Source: Campylobacteraceae bacterium
GTDB taxonomy: Bacteria > Campylobacterota > Campylobacteria > Campylobacterales > Arcobacteraceae
NCBI GenBank assembly: GCA_013215915.1
Contig: JABSON010000005.1
Span: 1-37,027 of the forward strand
Length of the DNA: 37,027 bases
Direction: 5' to 3'
The position numbers and the translations under genes are program-made. Under the pieces are notes generated by a model, which ran no database searches, was not told the origin of the DNA, and worked only from the letters and a program-made list of their open reading frames with translations. Position 1 is the stretch's first letter, and every line of letters begins with the position of its first letter. Positions 15,535 to 23,166 of the stretch are shown here, piece after piece.

Positions 15535-16695
15535 ATGAAAAGAAGAAATTTTATAAAAACATCAATTTTAACAGCTTTATATTTAATCGCACCTCTTAAT
15601 TTAAGTGCAAAAGAGAATAAAAAGAATAAAGATAAAACATTAATTTTAATAGAATTAAATGGAGGAGTAGATTATTTAAATACTATTATTCCACATAAAG
15701 AAAAAAACTATTATTCCTTAAGACCAAATTTAGCTTTAAATTCAGATGAATATAATATTTTAGATAAAAACTTAGCTTTAAATTCATCTTTGCCTTTTTT
15801 ATATAAAACATATAAAAACAAAAACTTAGCAATTATAAATGGTCTAGGATATAAAAAACCTAATTTATCTCATTTTAGAGCTATTCAAATAGTTGAAACA
15901 GCAAGCGAATCAGATGAGTATTTAAGTAAAGGATGGTTAAGTTATCTTGAAAATATAGATCTTTCAAAGCAAAGACCTGCACAAGCTATAGTAATTGGTA
16001 AAAGGAAAAAACCTTATTTGTTTTCATCAAATATAGATATTCTTCAAATAAAAAATGTAAAAGATTTTATTAAGAAGTCATCATATTTAAAAAATGAAAC
16101 TTATTCTTTAAATAATTCTTCTGAGCTAAACTTTTTATCAAAACAAAAAGAATCAATTATAAGAGCTAATAAAAGTTTATCATTATATATAAAAGAAGAT
16201 TTTAAAAGTAGCAAAGATTTTGAATTCTGTTCATTATCTAAATCATTTAAAGAAGCTTTAATTTTATTAGACTCAAAACTTTCAATTCCAGTAATAAAAG
16301 TATCTCAAAAATCTTATGATACTCATTCAAATCAAAAAGAAAGATTATCTTCTTTACTAAAAGATTTAGATAAAAGTTTAGAGTCTTTTGTATATGAGCT
16401 AAAAAGAAGAGATTTATATGAGAATGTATTAATTATGACTTATAGTGAATTTGGAAGAAGAGTTAAAGAAAATGGATCTAGCGGGACGGATCACGGAACA
16501 GCAACTTTTTCTTTTATTTTAGGAGGAGATGTAAAAGGTGGAATGTATGGTGAGTATCCATCTTTAAATAATTTAGAGAAAAATAACCTAATTTATACTC
16601 TTGAGTACAAAACTTTATACAATACTATTCTTTCTAGGTGGTTTTTACTAAAAACTAACAAATTTAATACTTATGACATATTAAATTTCATATAA
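15535..16695 (+). CDS. DUF1501 family Tat-exported protein
   Basis: 386-aa protein whose N-terminus 'MKRRNFIKTSILTALYLIAP' is a twin-arginine signal, so it is probably folded, perhaps with metal, before export. The core has 'LILIELNGGVDYLNTI' near 36 and 'MTYSEFGRRVKENGSSGTDHG' near 300, the conserved DUF1501 blocks that place it in the alkaline-phosphatase/sulfatase-like superfamily. It pairs with the upstream DUF1800 gene. Substrate and role are unknown; such pairs are proposed to act in the periplasm or on the cell surface. Confidence 0.9.
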   Translation: MKRRNFIKTSILTALYLIAPLNLSAKENKKNKDKTLILIELNGGVDYLNTIIPHKEKNYYSLRPNLALNSDEYNILDKNLALNSSLPFLYKTYKNKNLAIINGLGYKKPNLSHFRAIQIVETASESDEYLSKGWLSYLENIDLSKQRPAQAIVIGKRKKPYLFSSNIDILQIKNVKDFIKKSSYLKNETYSLNNSSELNFLSKQKESIIRANKSLSLYIKEDFKSSKDFEFCSLSKSFKEALILLDSKLSIPVIKVSQKSYDTHSNQKERLSSLLKDLDKSLESFVYELKRRDLYENVLIMTYSEFGRRVKENGSSGTDHGTATFSFILGGDVKGGMYGEYPSLNNLEKNNLIYTLEYKTLYNTILSRWFLLKTNKFNTYDILNFI

Positions 16696-16696
16696 T
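16691..16696 (+). promoter_or_regulatory. Probable -10 box of yajQ
   Basis: TATAAT overlaps the DUF1501 stop codon. A start about 7 nt on would give a leader with TAGGA before the yajQ ATG, so yajQ may be transcribed independently. Confidence 0.4.
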
Positions 16697-16721
16697 AGAT
16701 AAAAAATATATAGGATTAATT

Positions 16722-17219
16722 ATGGCAAAAGAACACCAATTTGATATTTCAGCAAAATTAGATTTTCAAGAACTTAAGAATGCAATCGTTCAAGCTCAAA
16801 AAGAGTGTAATACTAGATACGATTTTAAAGGTATGGACAAAGAAATTAATTTTAATGAAGGAGCTAAAACAATTACTATTATTTCTGCAAGTGATAATAA
16901 AGTAGATGCAATTTATGATGTTTTACTTTCAAAACTAAATAAAAGAGGAATTCCTATTAATTCGCTTGATGAAGCAAAAATGGAAGATTCTTCAGGTGGA
17001 AATAGAAAATATACTTATCCTTTAATTGATACAATTCAAAAAGATGAAGCTAAAACTATTCAAAATGAAATTAAAAAATTAAAATTAAAAGTAAAATCAG
17101 TGAATCAAGGTGACGAAATTAGAGTTACTGGTAAGAATTTAGATGATTTACAAACTGTAATGGCTCACTTAAGAGGCTTAGATTTAAAATCACCTTTAGT
17201 ATTTGATAACTTTAGATAG
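16722..17219 (+). CDS. yajQ: YajQ family nucleotide-binding protein
   Basis: 165-aa cytosolic protein, full length. It starts with the family hallmark 'EHQFDISAKLDFQELKNA', has 'TRYDFKGMDKEI' near 35, and ends 'LRGLDLKSPLVFDNFR'. YajQ proteins have two ferredoxin-like folds; some bind cyclic di-GMP and act with transcription factors, others are reported to bind tRNA or GTP. The role here is not shown. It ends at a terminator shared with the convergent helicase gene. Confidence 0.95.
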   Translation: MAKEHQFDISAKLDFQELKNAIVQAQKECNTRYDFKGMDKEINFNEGAKTITIISASDNKVDAIYDVLLSKLNKRGIPINSLDEAKMEDSSGGNRKYTYPLIDTIQKDEAKTIQNEIKKLKLKVKSVNQGDEIRVTGKNLDDLQTVMAHLRGLDLKSPLVFDNFR

Positions 17220-17230
17220 ATTTAGCATAT

Positions 17231-17260
17231 AGAAAAACTAGCCTTTGGCTAGTCTTTTCT
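17231..17260. terminator. Bidirectional terminator between yajQ and the helicase
   Basis: ACTAGCC and GGCTAGT pair around a TTT loop, flanked by AGAAAA and CTTTTCT. The helicase stop codon lies within the right arm. Confidence 0.85.
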
Positions 17261-18571
17261 AAACTTTCTGTTTGCATCTCTTTTAGTCGTTTTTTTAGAC
17301 TTAAGAGCTGGTTTAACATAAGGTCTTTTTTTAGGCATCTTCATACCTTTTTTCTCAGCTAGAGAAACTCTTTTAAATCTTGCAACTCTATGCTCTTTTT
17401 CAGTTAACTCAAAACCATCTAATTGCTCTTTATTAATTTCAAGCATTAAATCTTTTTGAATTTCAGCAAATTGTTTGTAATCTTTTACTGTTAATAAAGT
17501 AATTTCACAACCTCTATTTCCAGCTCTTCCTGTTCTTCCAATTCTATGAGTAAAATCATCAGTTGTTTCAGGTAGTGAGTAATTCACAACTATTGGTAAT
17601 TGAGGAATATCTATTCCACGTGCAGCAATATCAGTAGCAATTAAAACTCTAATTTCACCAGCTTTAAATTTTCTCATAGCTCTTGCTCGTGCTGGTTGTT
17701 TAATATCACCATGAATACAAAGTGAAGTTAAACCATCTAAATTTAAATGTTCAGTTAAAGTATCTGCCATTTTTTTAGTATTTACAAATACTAATAATTG
17801 AGAATAGTTTTTAGATCCAATTAAAAATGATAACATCTCTTTTTTCTGTTCTGAATCTACAGAATAAGCAATATGATCAATTAATTTAACTGTTTGTCTT
17901 CTATTTGTAACTTCTACAACAACAGGTCTGTTTAAAAATTCTTTTGCAAGTTTTTTAACATTCTGAGAAATTGTTGCCGAAAACATCATAATTTGTCTTT
18001 GAGGAGAAATTAAAGAAATAATACTTTCAATTTCTTTTACAAATCCTAATTCAAGCATAGTATCAGCTTCATCAACAACCATCATATTAACAGAAGATAA
18101 ATCTAAACCTTTGTTTACAATATGATCTTGTAATCTACCAGCTGTTGCTACAATAATATCTACACCTTTTTGTAGTTTGATTTGTTGAAGTTTATTTGAA
18201 ACTCCACCAAAGATTTCAGCATGTACAATATTCAAGTGTCTTGAATAATGTGAAATTGCTTTTGAAATTTGTTTTGCTAGTTCTCTTGTAGGAACTAAAA
18301 TTACACATCTAAGTGTTTTTACTTCATGGTGTTGAGTATCTTTAAGTTTCTCTAAAATTGGTAATACAAAAGCAGCAGTTTTACCTGTACCACTTTTTGC
18401 AGCTCCAATTACATCTAAACCTTTTAATAAAATAGGTATAGTTTTTTTTTGTATTTCCGTAGGATTTTCATATCCTTCTTCTACTAGTGCTTTTAGAATC
18501 TCATCACATAGTGCTATTGAACCAAATGTTTTGATAGTATGTCCTTCTTTTGCCTCTTTATTAGAGGTCAA
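17249..18571 (-). CDS. DEAD-box RNA helicase
   Basis: Up to 440-aa ATP-dependent RNA helicase for ribosome assembly or mRNA turnover. All motifs are present: Q motif 'GYENPTEIQ', I 'AKSGTGKT', Ia 'PTRELAK', II 'VDEADTM', III 'MFSAT', IV 'LLVFVNTK', V 'ATDIAARGID', VI 'HRIGRTGRAG'. A basic tail ('KKRPYVKPALKSKKTTKRDANRKFRKD') should bind RNA. The subfamily is RhlE-like, but I would not name it. The start is doubtful: the only conventional codon is TTG at 18571, with no Shine-Dalgarno and a TATAAT only 9 bp upstream. An ATC at 18535 has AAGGA at ideal distance and would give a protein starting 'IKTFGSIALCDEIL' (see findings). Confidence 0.95.
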   Translation of the reverse strand: MTSNKEAKEGHTIKTFGSIALCDEILKALVEEGYENPTEIQKKTIPILLKGLDVIGAAKSGTGKTAAFVLPILEKLKDTQHHEVKTLRCVILVPTRELAKQISKAISHYSRHLNIVHAEIFGGVSNKLQQIKLQKGVDIIVATAGRLQDHIVNKGLDLSSVNMMVVDEADTMLELGFVKEIESIISLISPQRQIMMFSATISQNVKKLAKEFLNRPVVVEVTNRRQTVKLIDHIAYSVDSEQKKEMLSFLIGSKNYSQLLVFVNTKKMADTLTEHLNLDGLTSLCIHGDIKQPARARAMRKFKAGEIRVLIATDIAARGIDIPQLPIVVNYSLPETTDDFTHRIGRTGRAGNRGCEITLLTVKDYKQFAEIQKDLMLEINKEQLDGFELTEKEHRVARFKRVSLAEKKGMKMPKKRPYVKPALKSKKTTKRDANRKFRKD

Positions 18572-18580
18572 TTTTTTTGC

Positions 18581-18586
18581 ATTATA
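18581..18586 (-). promoter_or_regulatory. Probable -10 box of the helicase gene
   Basis: Minus strand reads GCTATAATGC. Transcription should begin about 7 nt downstream, essentially at the annotated TTG, which argues that the real start codon is further inside the gene. Confidence 0.5.
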
Positions 18587-18630
18587 GCATAAAAACTAAA
18601 CAAATTACCCTAAGGGTAAATTGTTGTTTT

Positions 18631-18945
18631 TTATCCTAATTCATCATTTAAATAATCATCAATTAATTTAACTAAATCTTCGAATTTTTTATCACCTTGT
18701 TTATTAAATAAAACAATCTCTTCACCATGATCATCGTGAATAAAATGCTCTTCTTTTATAATATGTGAATATAATTCTTTTACATCATCAGTTGATTCTA
18801 TTTTATTAAAAAGAAACCAGAATACTGTTGTTTCTTCATGCCGCAATAAACCATAAGTTTTTTCTTCATTAATATAATCTTGAATAGTACCGTTTGTAAA
18901 ACTAGCACCAACAACAATATCATTTTCGTTTAATAACATTTCCAT
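18631..18945 (-). CDS. Small acidic protein of unknown function
   Basis: 104-aa soluble acidic protein that I do not recognise. It begins 'MEMLLNENDIVVGASF' and ends 'FEDLVKLIDDYLNDELG', with a central 'TTVFWFLFNKIESTDD' that suggests a beta strand followed by helices. The ATG at 18945 has AAAGG 8 nt upstream; Met3 is an alternative. It lies 59 bp upstream of the helicase on the same strand, but the helicase has its own -10 box. There is no membrane segment and no known motif. Confidence 0.75.
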   Translation of the reverse strand: MEMLLNENDIVVGASFTNGTIQDYINEEKTYGLLRHEETTVFWFLFNKIESTDDVKELYSHIIKEEHFIHDDHGEEIVLFNKQGDKKFEDLVKLIDDYLNDELG

Positions 18946-19041
18946 TTTTTCTACCTTTGTTTTTCAAATGGAATAATAACAAGTTTTCCTTAAAAACATT
19001 AACTAGTTTAAATATTTTTATTCTTTTAATATAAATAAATT

Positions 19042-19047
19042 TATAAT
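19042..19047 (+). promoter_or_regulatory. Probable -10 box of the 19.1-kb mini-gene
   Basis: TATAAT followed about 7 nt later by an A-rich start region and then a strong AAGGAGG. Confidence 0.45.
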
Positions 19048-19077
19048 AAGAGATATAAAAATACAAGGAGGTAATTA

Positions 19078-19164
19078 GTGAATATGAGTATAAACTATTT
19101 TATCGACGTTATTGTAAAGGTTGCAAATAAAAGGTCGAATGTATTTGTAAATTTCAATAATTAA
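19078..19164 (+). CDS. Candidate 28-aa small protein with very strong Shine-Dalgarno
   Basis: GTG start (or ATG at 19084) preceded by a perfect AAGGAGG, the strongest ribosome site noticed in the window. It encodes 'VNMSINYFIDVIVKVANKRS' and 8 further residues, ending in Asn-rich sequence. It is below the size cut of the ORF track. A TATAAT lies 31 bp upstream and an intrinsic terminator 38 bp downstream, so promoter, ribosome site, frame and terminator form a complete small transcription unit of roughly 180 nt. It could be a small protein, a leader-type peptide or an sRNA with an accidental frame. No family is recognised. The rest of 18946-19325 is AT-rich sequence with the EI24 gene's ribosome site at its end. 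Confidence 0.5.
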   Translation: MNMSINYFIDVIVKVANKRSNVFVNFNN

Positions 19165-19202
19165 ATATTTAAAATTTTAGACAAATTTTACCCAATCCGT
19201 AA

Positions 19203-19233
19203 AACGCCTACAAACTCCTTGTAGGTGTTTTTA
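19203..19233 (+). terminator. Terminator of the mini-gene
   Basis: AACGCCTACAA and TTGTAGGTGTT form an 11-bp stem (one G-T pair) with loop ACTCC, followed by TTTT. Its loop and right arm contain CTCCTTGTA, complementary to the mini-gene's Shine-Dalgarno region. Confidence 0.85.
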
Positions 19234-19325
19234 TTTATTTAGATATAATCTTTCTAATTATATATCAAATATTTTAATTTAAAATGTTCATTAATAAATT
19301 GATTTTATAATAAATAAGGATAAAA

Positions 19326-20150
19326 ATGAATGAATTTTCACTAATTGCTCGAAGTATAAATGACTTTTTCTCAAAACCCATGTTAAAAATAGCTTTTATA
19401 CCTTTACTTGTAGTAATTATTTTAATGTATGTAATATTTTTTATGGCAGCTGATTTTGGGTTTTCTGCTTTACAAGATGTTATTGCTGCTGCTCAAAATG
19501 GTGATGAAATAATTGTTGATGATAATGCACCTATATTTTTTATATGCTTTGTTTATCTTGCAGTATTTTTTTCTAAATACGCAATTACTTCTTGGTTAGT
19601 AGGATTCCTATTTTATACTGTAGGTAGTATTTTTATAATGATGTTTTCTGTATTTTTAACTTTAATAATAGTAGGCTTTTTAACACCTTTAATTTTAAAG
19701 ATTTTGCATAAAAAACATTATTCTCATTTAGAATTTTATGATAGATCAACTATTTCAGGTGCCCTGTATATGTTAATTAAATCTATTTTAATTATGTTTG
19801 GTCTTTTTATATTATTAATTCCTGTATATTTTATTCCTATACTTAATATAATAGCTTTTAATATACCTTTTTATTATCTATTTCATAAACTATTAAATTA
19901 TGATGTTTCATCTACTATTATGAGTAAAGAAGATTATTTAATTATTAATGATAAAAATACAACAAGTTTTAGACTTCGAACATTGTTTTTATATTTTGTA
20001 TCAATGATTCCATTTATTACTCTATTTTCTGCTGTATTTTATATTATATATATTGGAAATGCTTATTTTAAAGCTTTAGAGAGATTTAAAGGTGTCAAAA
20101 GTTCAAAAGAGAATATAGATATGATTAAAAATGAGACTTTAATCAAATAA
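19326..20150 (+). CDS. EI24 domain (CysZ-like) membrane protein
   Basis: 274-aa inner-membrane protein. Helices lie at about 20-45, 68-85, 92-125, 150-185 and 220-245. 'FLTPLILKILHKKHYSHLE' after the third segment and 'NIPFYYLFHKLLNYDVSSTI' are typical EI24/CysZ-like features. CysZ members move sulfate, but distant EI24 proteins such as this have no proven substrate, and no sulfur genes are nearby. ATG with AAGGA 7 nt upstream. Convergent with the response regulator gene. Confidence 0.8.
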   Translation: MNEFSLIARSINDFFSKPMLKIAFIPLLVVIILMYVIFFMAADFGFSALQDVIAAAQNGDEIIVDDNAPIFFICFVYLAVFFSKYAITSWLVGFLFYTVGSIFIMMFSVFLTLIIVGFLTPLILKILHKKHYSHLEFYDRSTISGALYMLIKSILIMFGLFILLIPVYFIPILNIIAFNIPFYYLFHKLLNYDVSSTIMSKEDYLIINDKNTTSFRLRTLFLYFVSMIPFITLFSAVFYIIYIGNAYFKALERFKGVKSSKENIDMIKNETLIK

Positions 20151-20153
20151 GAG

Positions 20154-20184
20154 AATACAAATTATGAAAATCATAATTTGTATT
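20154..20184. terminator. Perfect 14-bp inverted repeat between convergent genes
   Basis: AATACAAATTATGA and TCATAATTTGTATT pair with an AAA loop. It overlaps the 3' end of the response regulator gene. It is AT-rich and lacks a T run, so termination is plausible but not certain. Confidence 0.55.
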
Positions 20185-20866
20185 AGATTAAGAGTTTATA
20201 TCCTGTTCCTTGAACATTTTTTAAAATCTTAGCTGGTAGTTTTTTTCTGAAGTTTTTAATAAATAATCTTAGAGCATTTTGAGTCATAACAGAATTCTCA
20301 TCCCATAAAATATTCTCAATTTCAGTATAATTTATAATTCTATTTTTTTGTAATAATAGTTTTAAAAATATATTCTCTTTTTTTGTTAATAAATATTCTT
20401 CATCTGGACCTTTTACCAGTGATAAGCTTTCATCATAAGACCAAGATGGAATTATATTATAAATGCTAGAACCTTCATAACTTTTAATAAAGTTTTCTAA
20501 AGCATCTTTGATTTTTGATTCAGTAATTGGTTTTACAATATATTTCACTAAGTGTAATTCTGTAGCTTCTAACATATATTCTAAATCAGTATGTGCAGAT
20601 GTAATAATAACTCTTGTTTTACTATCTCTTTTTCTTACTTGTTTTAATAATTCAATTCCAGTTAGTTTTGGCATTTGAATATCAGTAATAATTAAATCAG
20701 GTTTTTTTTCATGATAAAGTTTTAAAGCTTCTTCACCATTTGAAGCTAAATAAATTTCTTTAAATAAACATTGAAAGATTTCATTTAGGTTATTTTGAAT
20801 ACCTGCTTCATCTTCTGCGTACAGTAAAGTAAAGCTTTTAAGTTTATTTACTAAGTCTTGTGTCAT
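20183..20866 (-). CDS. OmpR-family-like response regulator
   Basis: 227-aa DNA-binding regulator. The receiver domain (1-125) has the acidic pair 'AEDE', the phosphoacceptor Asp62 in 'LIITDIQMPK', a Thr/Ser in 'VIITSAHTD' and the conserved Lys in 'YIVKPI'. Residues about 140-227 form a winged-helix domain ('LLTKKENIFLKLLLQKNRIINYTEIENILW', ending 'NVQGTGYKLL'). The divergent gene 63 bp away encodes the matching kinase. The nearby TRAP importer is the most likely target, with direct repeats upstream of dctP as the candidate operator. Confidence 0.92.
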   Translation of the reverse strand: MTQDLVNKLKSFTLLYAEDEAGIQNNLNEIFQCLFKEIYLASNGEEALKLYHEKKPDLIITDIQMPKLTGIELLKQVRKRDSKTRVIITSAHTDLEYMLEATELHLVKYIVKPITESKIKDALENFIKSYEGSSIYNIIPSWSYDESLSLVKGPDEEYLLTKKENIFLKLLLQKNRIINYTEIENILWDENSVMTQNALRLFIKNFRKKLPAKILKNVQGTGYKLLI

Positions 20867-20929
20867 ATATGAACCTTCTTAAAAAACATTTATGCTATGA
20901 TATCGAAAATTAGTTAAATAGGGATATAA

Positions 20930-22501
20930 GTGACCTTTATTACAGAAAAGAATGTATCAAAATCAATAATTTACTTATTTGTATTTATTATGACAGCAAT
21001 GATTTGTTTAATAACGTATTTTTATGTTAAAAATACTAATGCAGATTTTGATGTTGAAATGAAAAAATTTATTGACTCATATTATTTACAAGAAAAAAGA
21101 CTATTAAAAAAAGAAATTGATATTATTATTGATATTATAAAATATAATGCTACGATATCTGAAAAACCTTTAGATGATTTAAAAAAAGAAACTGTATCAA
21201 TGTTAAACAACATTACTTTTGAAGAGCGCCGAAGTAATTATATTTTTGTATATGATATTTTAGATATAAAGGGTGGAAAAGACTTTGCAAGATTATTAGT
21301 TAACCCTAATAGAGCTGATTTAGTAGGTAGAGTTTTATCAACTCATTATAAAGATTTAAATGGTAAAAAATTTAGAGAAGCATTTTTAAAAGACATTAGA
21401 GAAAAAGGTGAGTCATATACACAGTATGCATATACAAAAATCTCATCTGGAAAAGTTAATCAGAAGCTGTCATATTTTAAATACTTTCCTCAATGGAACT
21501 GGGTTATTTGTGTTGGAGTATATTTAGATGATATTGAAAATGATATTGCATCTAAAAAAAGAGAATTACATATTAAATTAAAAGTGCAGTTAGTACAAAC
21601 AGTACTTTTATTCTTTTTCTTTTTATCTTTAGGAATATTTTCTACAATATTTGTATCTGAAAGAATTGATGAGTTTTTCTCAAACTATAGAAAAAAAGTA
21701 AAAGTAAAATCTGAAGCTTTATGGGATTTAAATCAAACCTTAGAAAAAAGAGTTTTATTAGAAATTGAAAAGAATAGGGATAAAGAACAGTTTTTAGTTG
21801 AAAAAGCTAGGTTTATTTCTATGGGTGAAATGATTTCACATATAGCTCACCAATGGAGACAACCTTTATCTGAATTATCATCTATTTTAATGGGACTTAA
21901 GTTCAAACATTTAATGGGTAAATTAGACTCGGAATGTATGGATACAAAAGCTAAAGAAGCTGAAAAAGTTATTGATTATATGTCTCATACTATTGATGAT
22001 TTTAGAAACTTTTTTATGCCAAGAAAAGAGAAACAAGAGTTTGTATTATTAGCTGCTTTATCTTCTATTTCAACTATTATTTCATCAACACTTACAAACT
22101 ATAAAATTGATTTAATAATAAGTATCGAAGAAGAAGTGAAAATATATACTTATCTTAATGAATTTGAACAAGTAGTTTTAAATATTATATCTAATGCAAA
22201 AGATGTACTTATTTCAAATAATATAAAAGATCCTTATATTAAAATAACAGTTAAAAATGAAGTAGATTTTATTATTTTATATATTGAAGATAATGGTGGT
22301 GGTGTTCAAGTTGAGCCTAAATCAAAAATATTTGATCCATATTTCACTACAAAAAGTGATAGTGAAGGAACAGGTATTGGATTATATATGAGTAAAATTA
22401 TTGTTGAAAAAAATATGAATGGTAAATTAGATGTTAAAAATTCCAATGAAGGTGCTATTTTTTCTATTTATTTAAAAAAAGAATATTCTTGTGATATATA
22501 A
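20930..22501 (+). CDS. Cache-domain sensor histidine kinase
   Basis: 523-aa membrane kinase. A first helix (about 12-30) and a second (about 218-245) flank a periplasmic single Cache domain whose marks are 'GKDFARLLVNPNRADLVGR' and 'SYFKYFPQWNWVICVGVYLDDIE'. After a coiled linker come the H-box 'MGEMISHIAHQWRQPLSEL' (His near residue 306), N-box 'NIISNAKDVL', G1 'IEDNGGGV', F 'FDPYFTTK' and G2 'GTGIGLYMSK'. sCache_2 domains of this type bind small organic acids. GTG start with AGGGA upstream. Divergent from its regulator and upstream of a TRAP dicarboxylate importer, so it probably senses the imported acid. Confidence 0.93.
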   Translation: MTFITEKNVSKSIIYLFVFIMTAMICLITYFYVKNTNADFDVEMKKFIDSYYLQEKRLLKKEIDIIIDIIKYNATISEKPLDDLKKETVSMLNNITFEERRSNYIFVYDILDIKGGKDFARLLVNPNRADLVGRVLSTHYKDLNGKKFREAFLKDIREKGESYTQYAYTKISSGKVNQKLSYFKYFPQWNWVICVGVYLDDIENDIASKKRELHIKLKVQLVQTVLLFFFFLSLGIFSTIFVSERIDEFFSNYRKKVKVKSEALWDLNQTLEKRVLLEIEKNRDKEQFLVEKARFISMGEMISHIAHQWRQPLSELSSILMGLKFKHLMGKLDSECMDTKAKEAEKVIDYMSHTIDDFRNFFMPRKEKQEFVLLAALSSISTIISSTLTNYKIDLIISIEEEVKIYTYLNEFEQVVLNIISNAKDVLISNNIKDPYIKITVKNEVDFIILYIEDNGGGVQVEPKSKIFDPYFTTKSDSEGTGIGLYMSKIIVEKNMNGKLDVKNSNEGAIFSIYLKKEYSCDI

Positions 22502-22528
22502 AGAAAAAAGATTTTAATCTTTTTTCTT
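22501..22528. terminator. Bidirectional terminator after the kinase
   Basis: AAGAAAAAAGATT and AATCTTTTTTCTT are exact inverted copies separated by TT. The A/T-rich arms supply T runs in both directions, serving the kinase and the small minus-strand gene. Confidence 0.7.
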
Positions 22529-22687
22529 AGTTTTATTAATTCTATCTTGTTCTTCTAATTCTTTATTCATTTTTTTAAATTGTTCTTCTTTTCTTTTTGT
22601 ATAATATGCAAGCATTAAAATAACTGCTGTAACTATACTAAATCCTAGTATTTCATTAATTATATTTTCCATTTGAAATTGTATCAT
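22514..22687 (-). CDS. 57-aa single-pass membrane protein (absent from ORF track)
   Basis: The minus strand encodes 'MIQFQMENIINEILGFSIVT' then 'AVILMLAYYTKRKEEQFKKM' and a charged tail ending 'INKTKKKD'. One hydrophobic helix (about residues 13-30) is followed by positive residues, predicting N-out/C-in topology, and then a short basic-acidic coiled helix. AGGA lies 12 nt before the ATG, further than usual; Met6 (22672) has no ribosome site. Its stop is inside the terminator hairpin shared with the kinase gene. No family is recognised. Such small anchors often accompany sensor or respiratory complexes, but there is no direct evidence here. Confidence 0.55.
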   Translation of the reverse strand: MIQFQMENIINEILGFSIVTAVILMLAYYTKRKEEQFKKMNKELEEQDRINKTKKKD

Positions 22688-22753
22688 AATCTTTATTTTC
22701 CTAAAACTAAGTACTTTGAAGTTATAATAGATTATTAAAACAAGGATACACTA

Positions 22754-22981
22754 ATGAAAAAAGCTATTTTACTTCTATTATTTATGTCAACATCTATTTT
22801 TGCAAATAAAATGATTTTAAAATCTTGTGTAAAAACAGACATAAGTTCTGATGCAAGTATTTTTACATGTTATACAGGAGATTATAAAGTTACATATCAA
22901 TCTAAAAGAAAAAAATATATTAAAGACTTTGAAAAAATAGGTACTCCTCCTAAAATCATTCAATATATTACAAACAAGTAA
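22754..22981 (+). CDS. Small exported protein of unknown function
   Basis: 75-aa precursor with a clear Sec signal ('KKAILLLLFMSTSIFA', cut after residue 17), leaving a mature domain of about 58 residues with two Cys ('LKSCVKTD' and 'FTCYTGD') that could form a disulfide in the periplasm. The end is basic ('YQSKRKKYIKDF'). ATG with AAGGA 8 nt upstream. It is followed by a terminator at 23048. I do not recognise the family. Confidence 0.75.
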   Translation: MKKAILLLLFMSTSIFANKMILKSCVKTDISSDASIFTCYTGDYKVTYQSKRKKYIKDFEKIGTPPKIIQYITNK

Positions 22982-23047
22982 GATTATAATTCTAAAAATT
23001 ATTTATTAACTCTAGTTAATTATTTTTATTCTATAATTATAAAAGAT

Positions 23048-23074
23048 AGTTGATGGTATATCAAACTCTTTTTT
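23048..23074 (+). terminator. Terminator of the small exported protein gene
   Basis: AGTTGAT and ATCAAACT pair with one bulged A around a GGTAT loop and are followed by CTTTTTT. Confidence 0.6.
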
Positions 23075-23166
23075 GACATGCTAGAAGGCTGTCGAGAAAG
23101 AGGATCGCAAGCAAGCCCTAACGGAGACCTAATTAATGGTTTTATGTACTCTTGTCCTCTTTCACC
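23075..23166 (+). ncRNA. Candidate structured RNA in the gap between the small exported protein and dctM
   Basis: This stretch is markedly richer in G and C than its AT-rich surroundings and has no reading frame. GAAAGAGGA (23096-23104) and TCCTCTTTC (23155-23163) form a perfect 9-bp stem, extended by CAAG/CTTG across a 3-nt bulge. GGCT (23087-23090) can pair with AGCC (23114-23117) inside that stem, which would be a pseudoknot, and GACC/GGTT forms a small inner hairpin. GACA/TGTC near the 5' end competes with the pseudoknot. The core 'CGCAAGCAAGCCCTAACGGA' looks like an RNA rather than protein-coding DNA. It matches no riboswitch consensus that I can recall completely. Strand is uncertain; the plus strand is chosen because TTGACA precedes it. 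The remainder of 22982-23358 is AT-rich. Confidence 0.4.

Noticed and set aside
23075-23166. Cyclic di-GMP-I (GEMM) or cobalamin riboswitch
   Set aside because: Pieces such as CGCAA..AAGCC and GGAGACC resemble the consensus, but the remaining obligatory blocks (GGTAGC..GG for GEMM, the 5' half for cobalamin) are absent and no downstream gene on that strand would be controlled.
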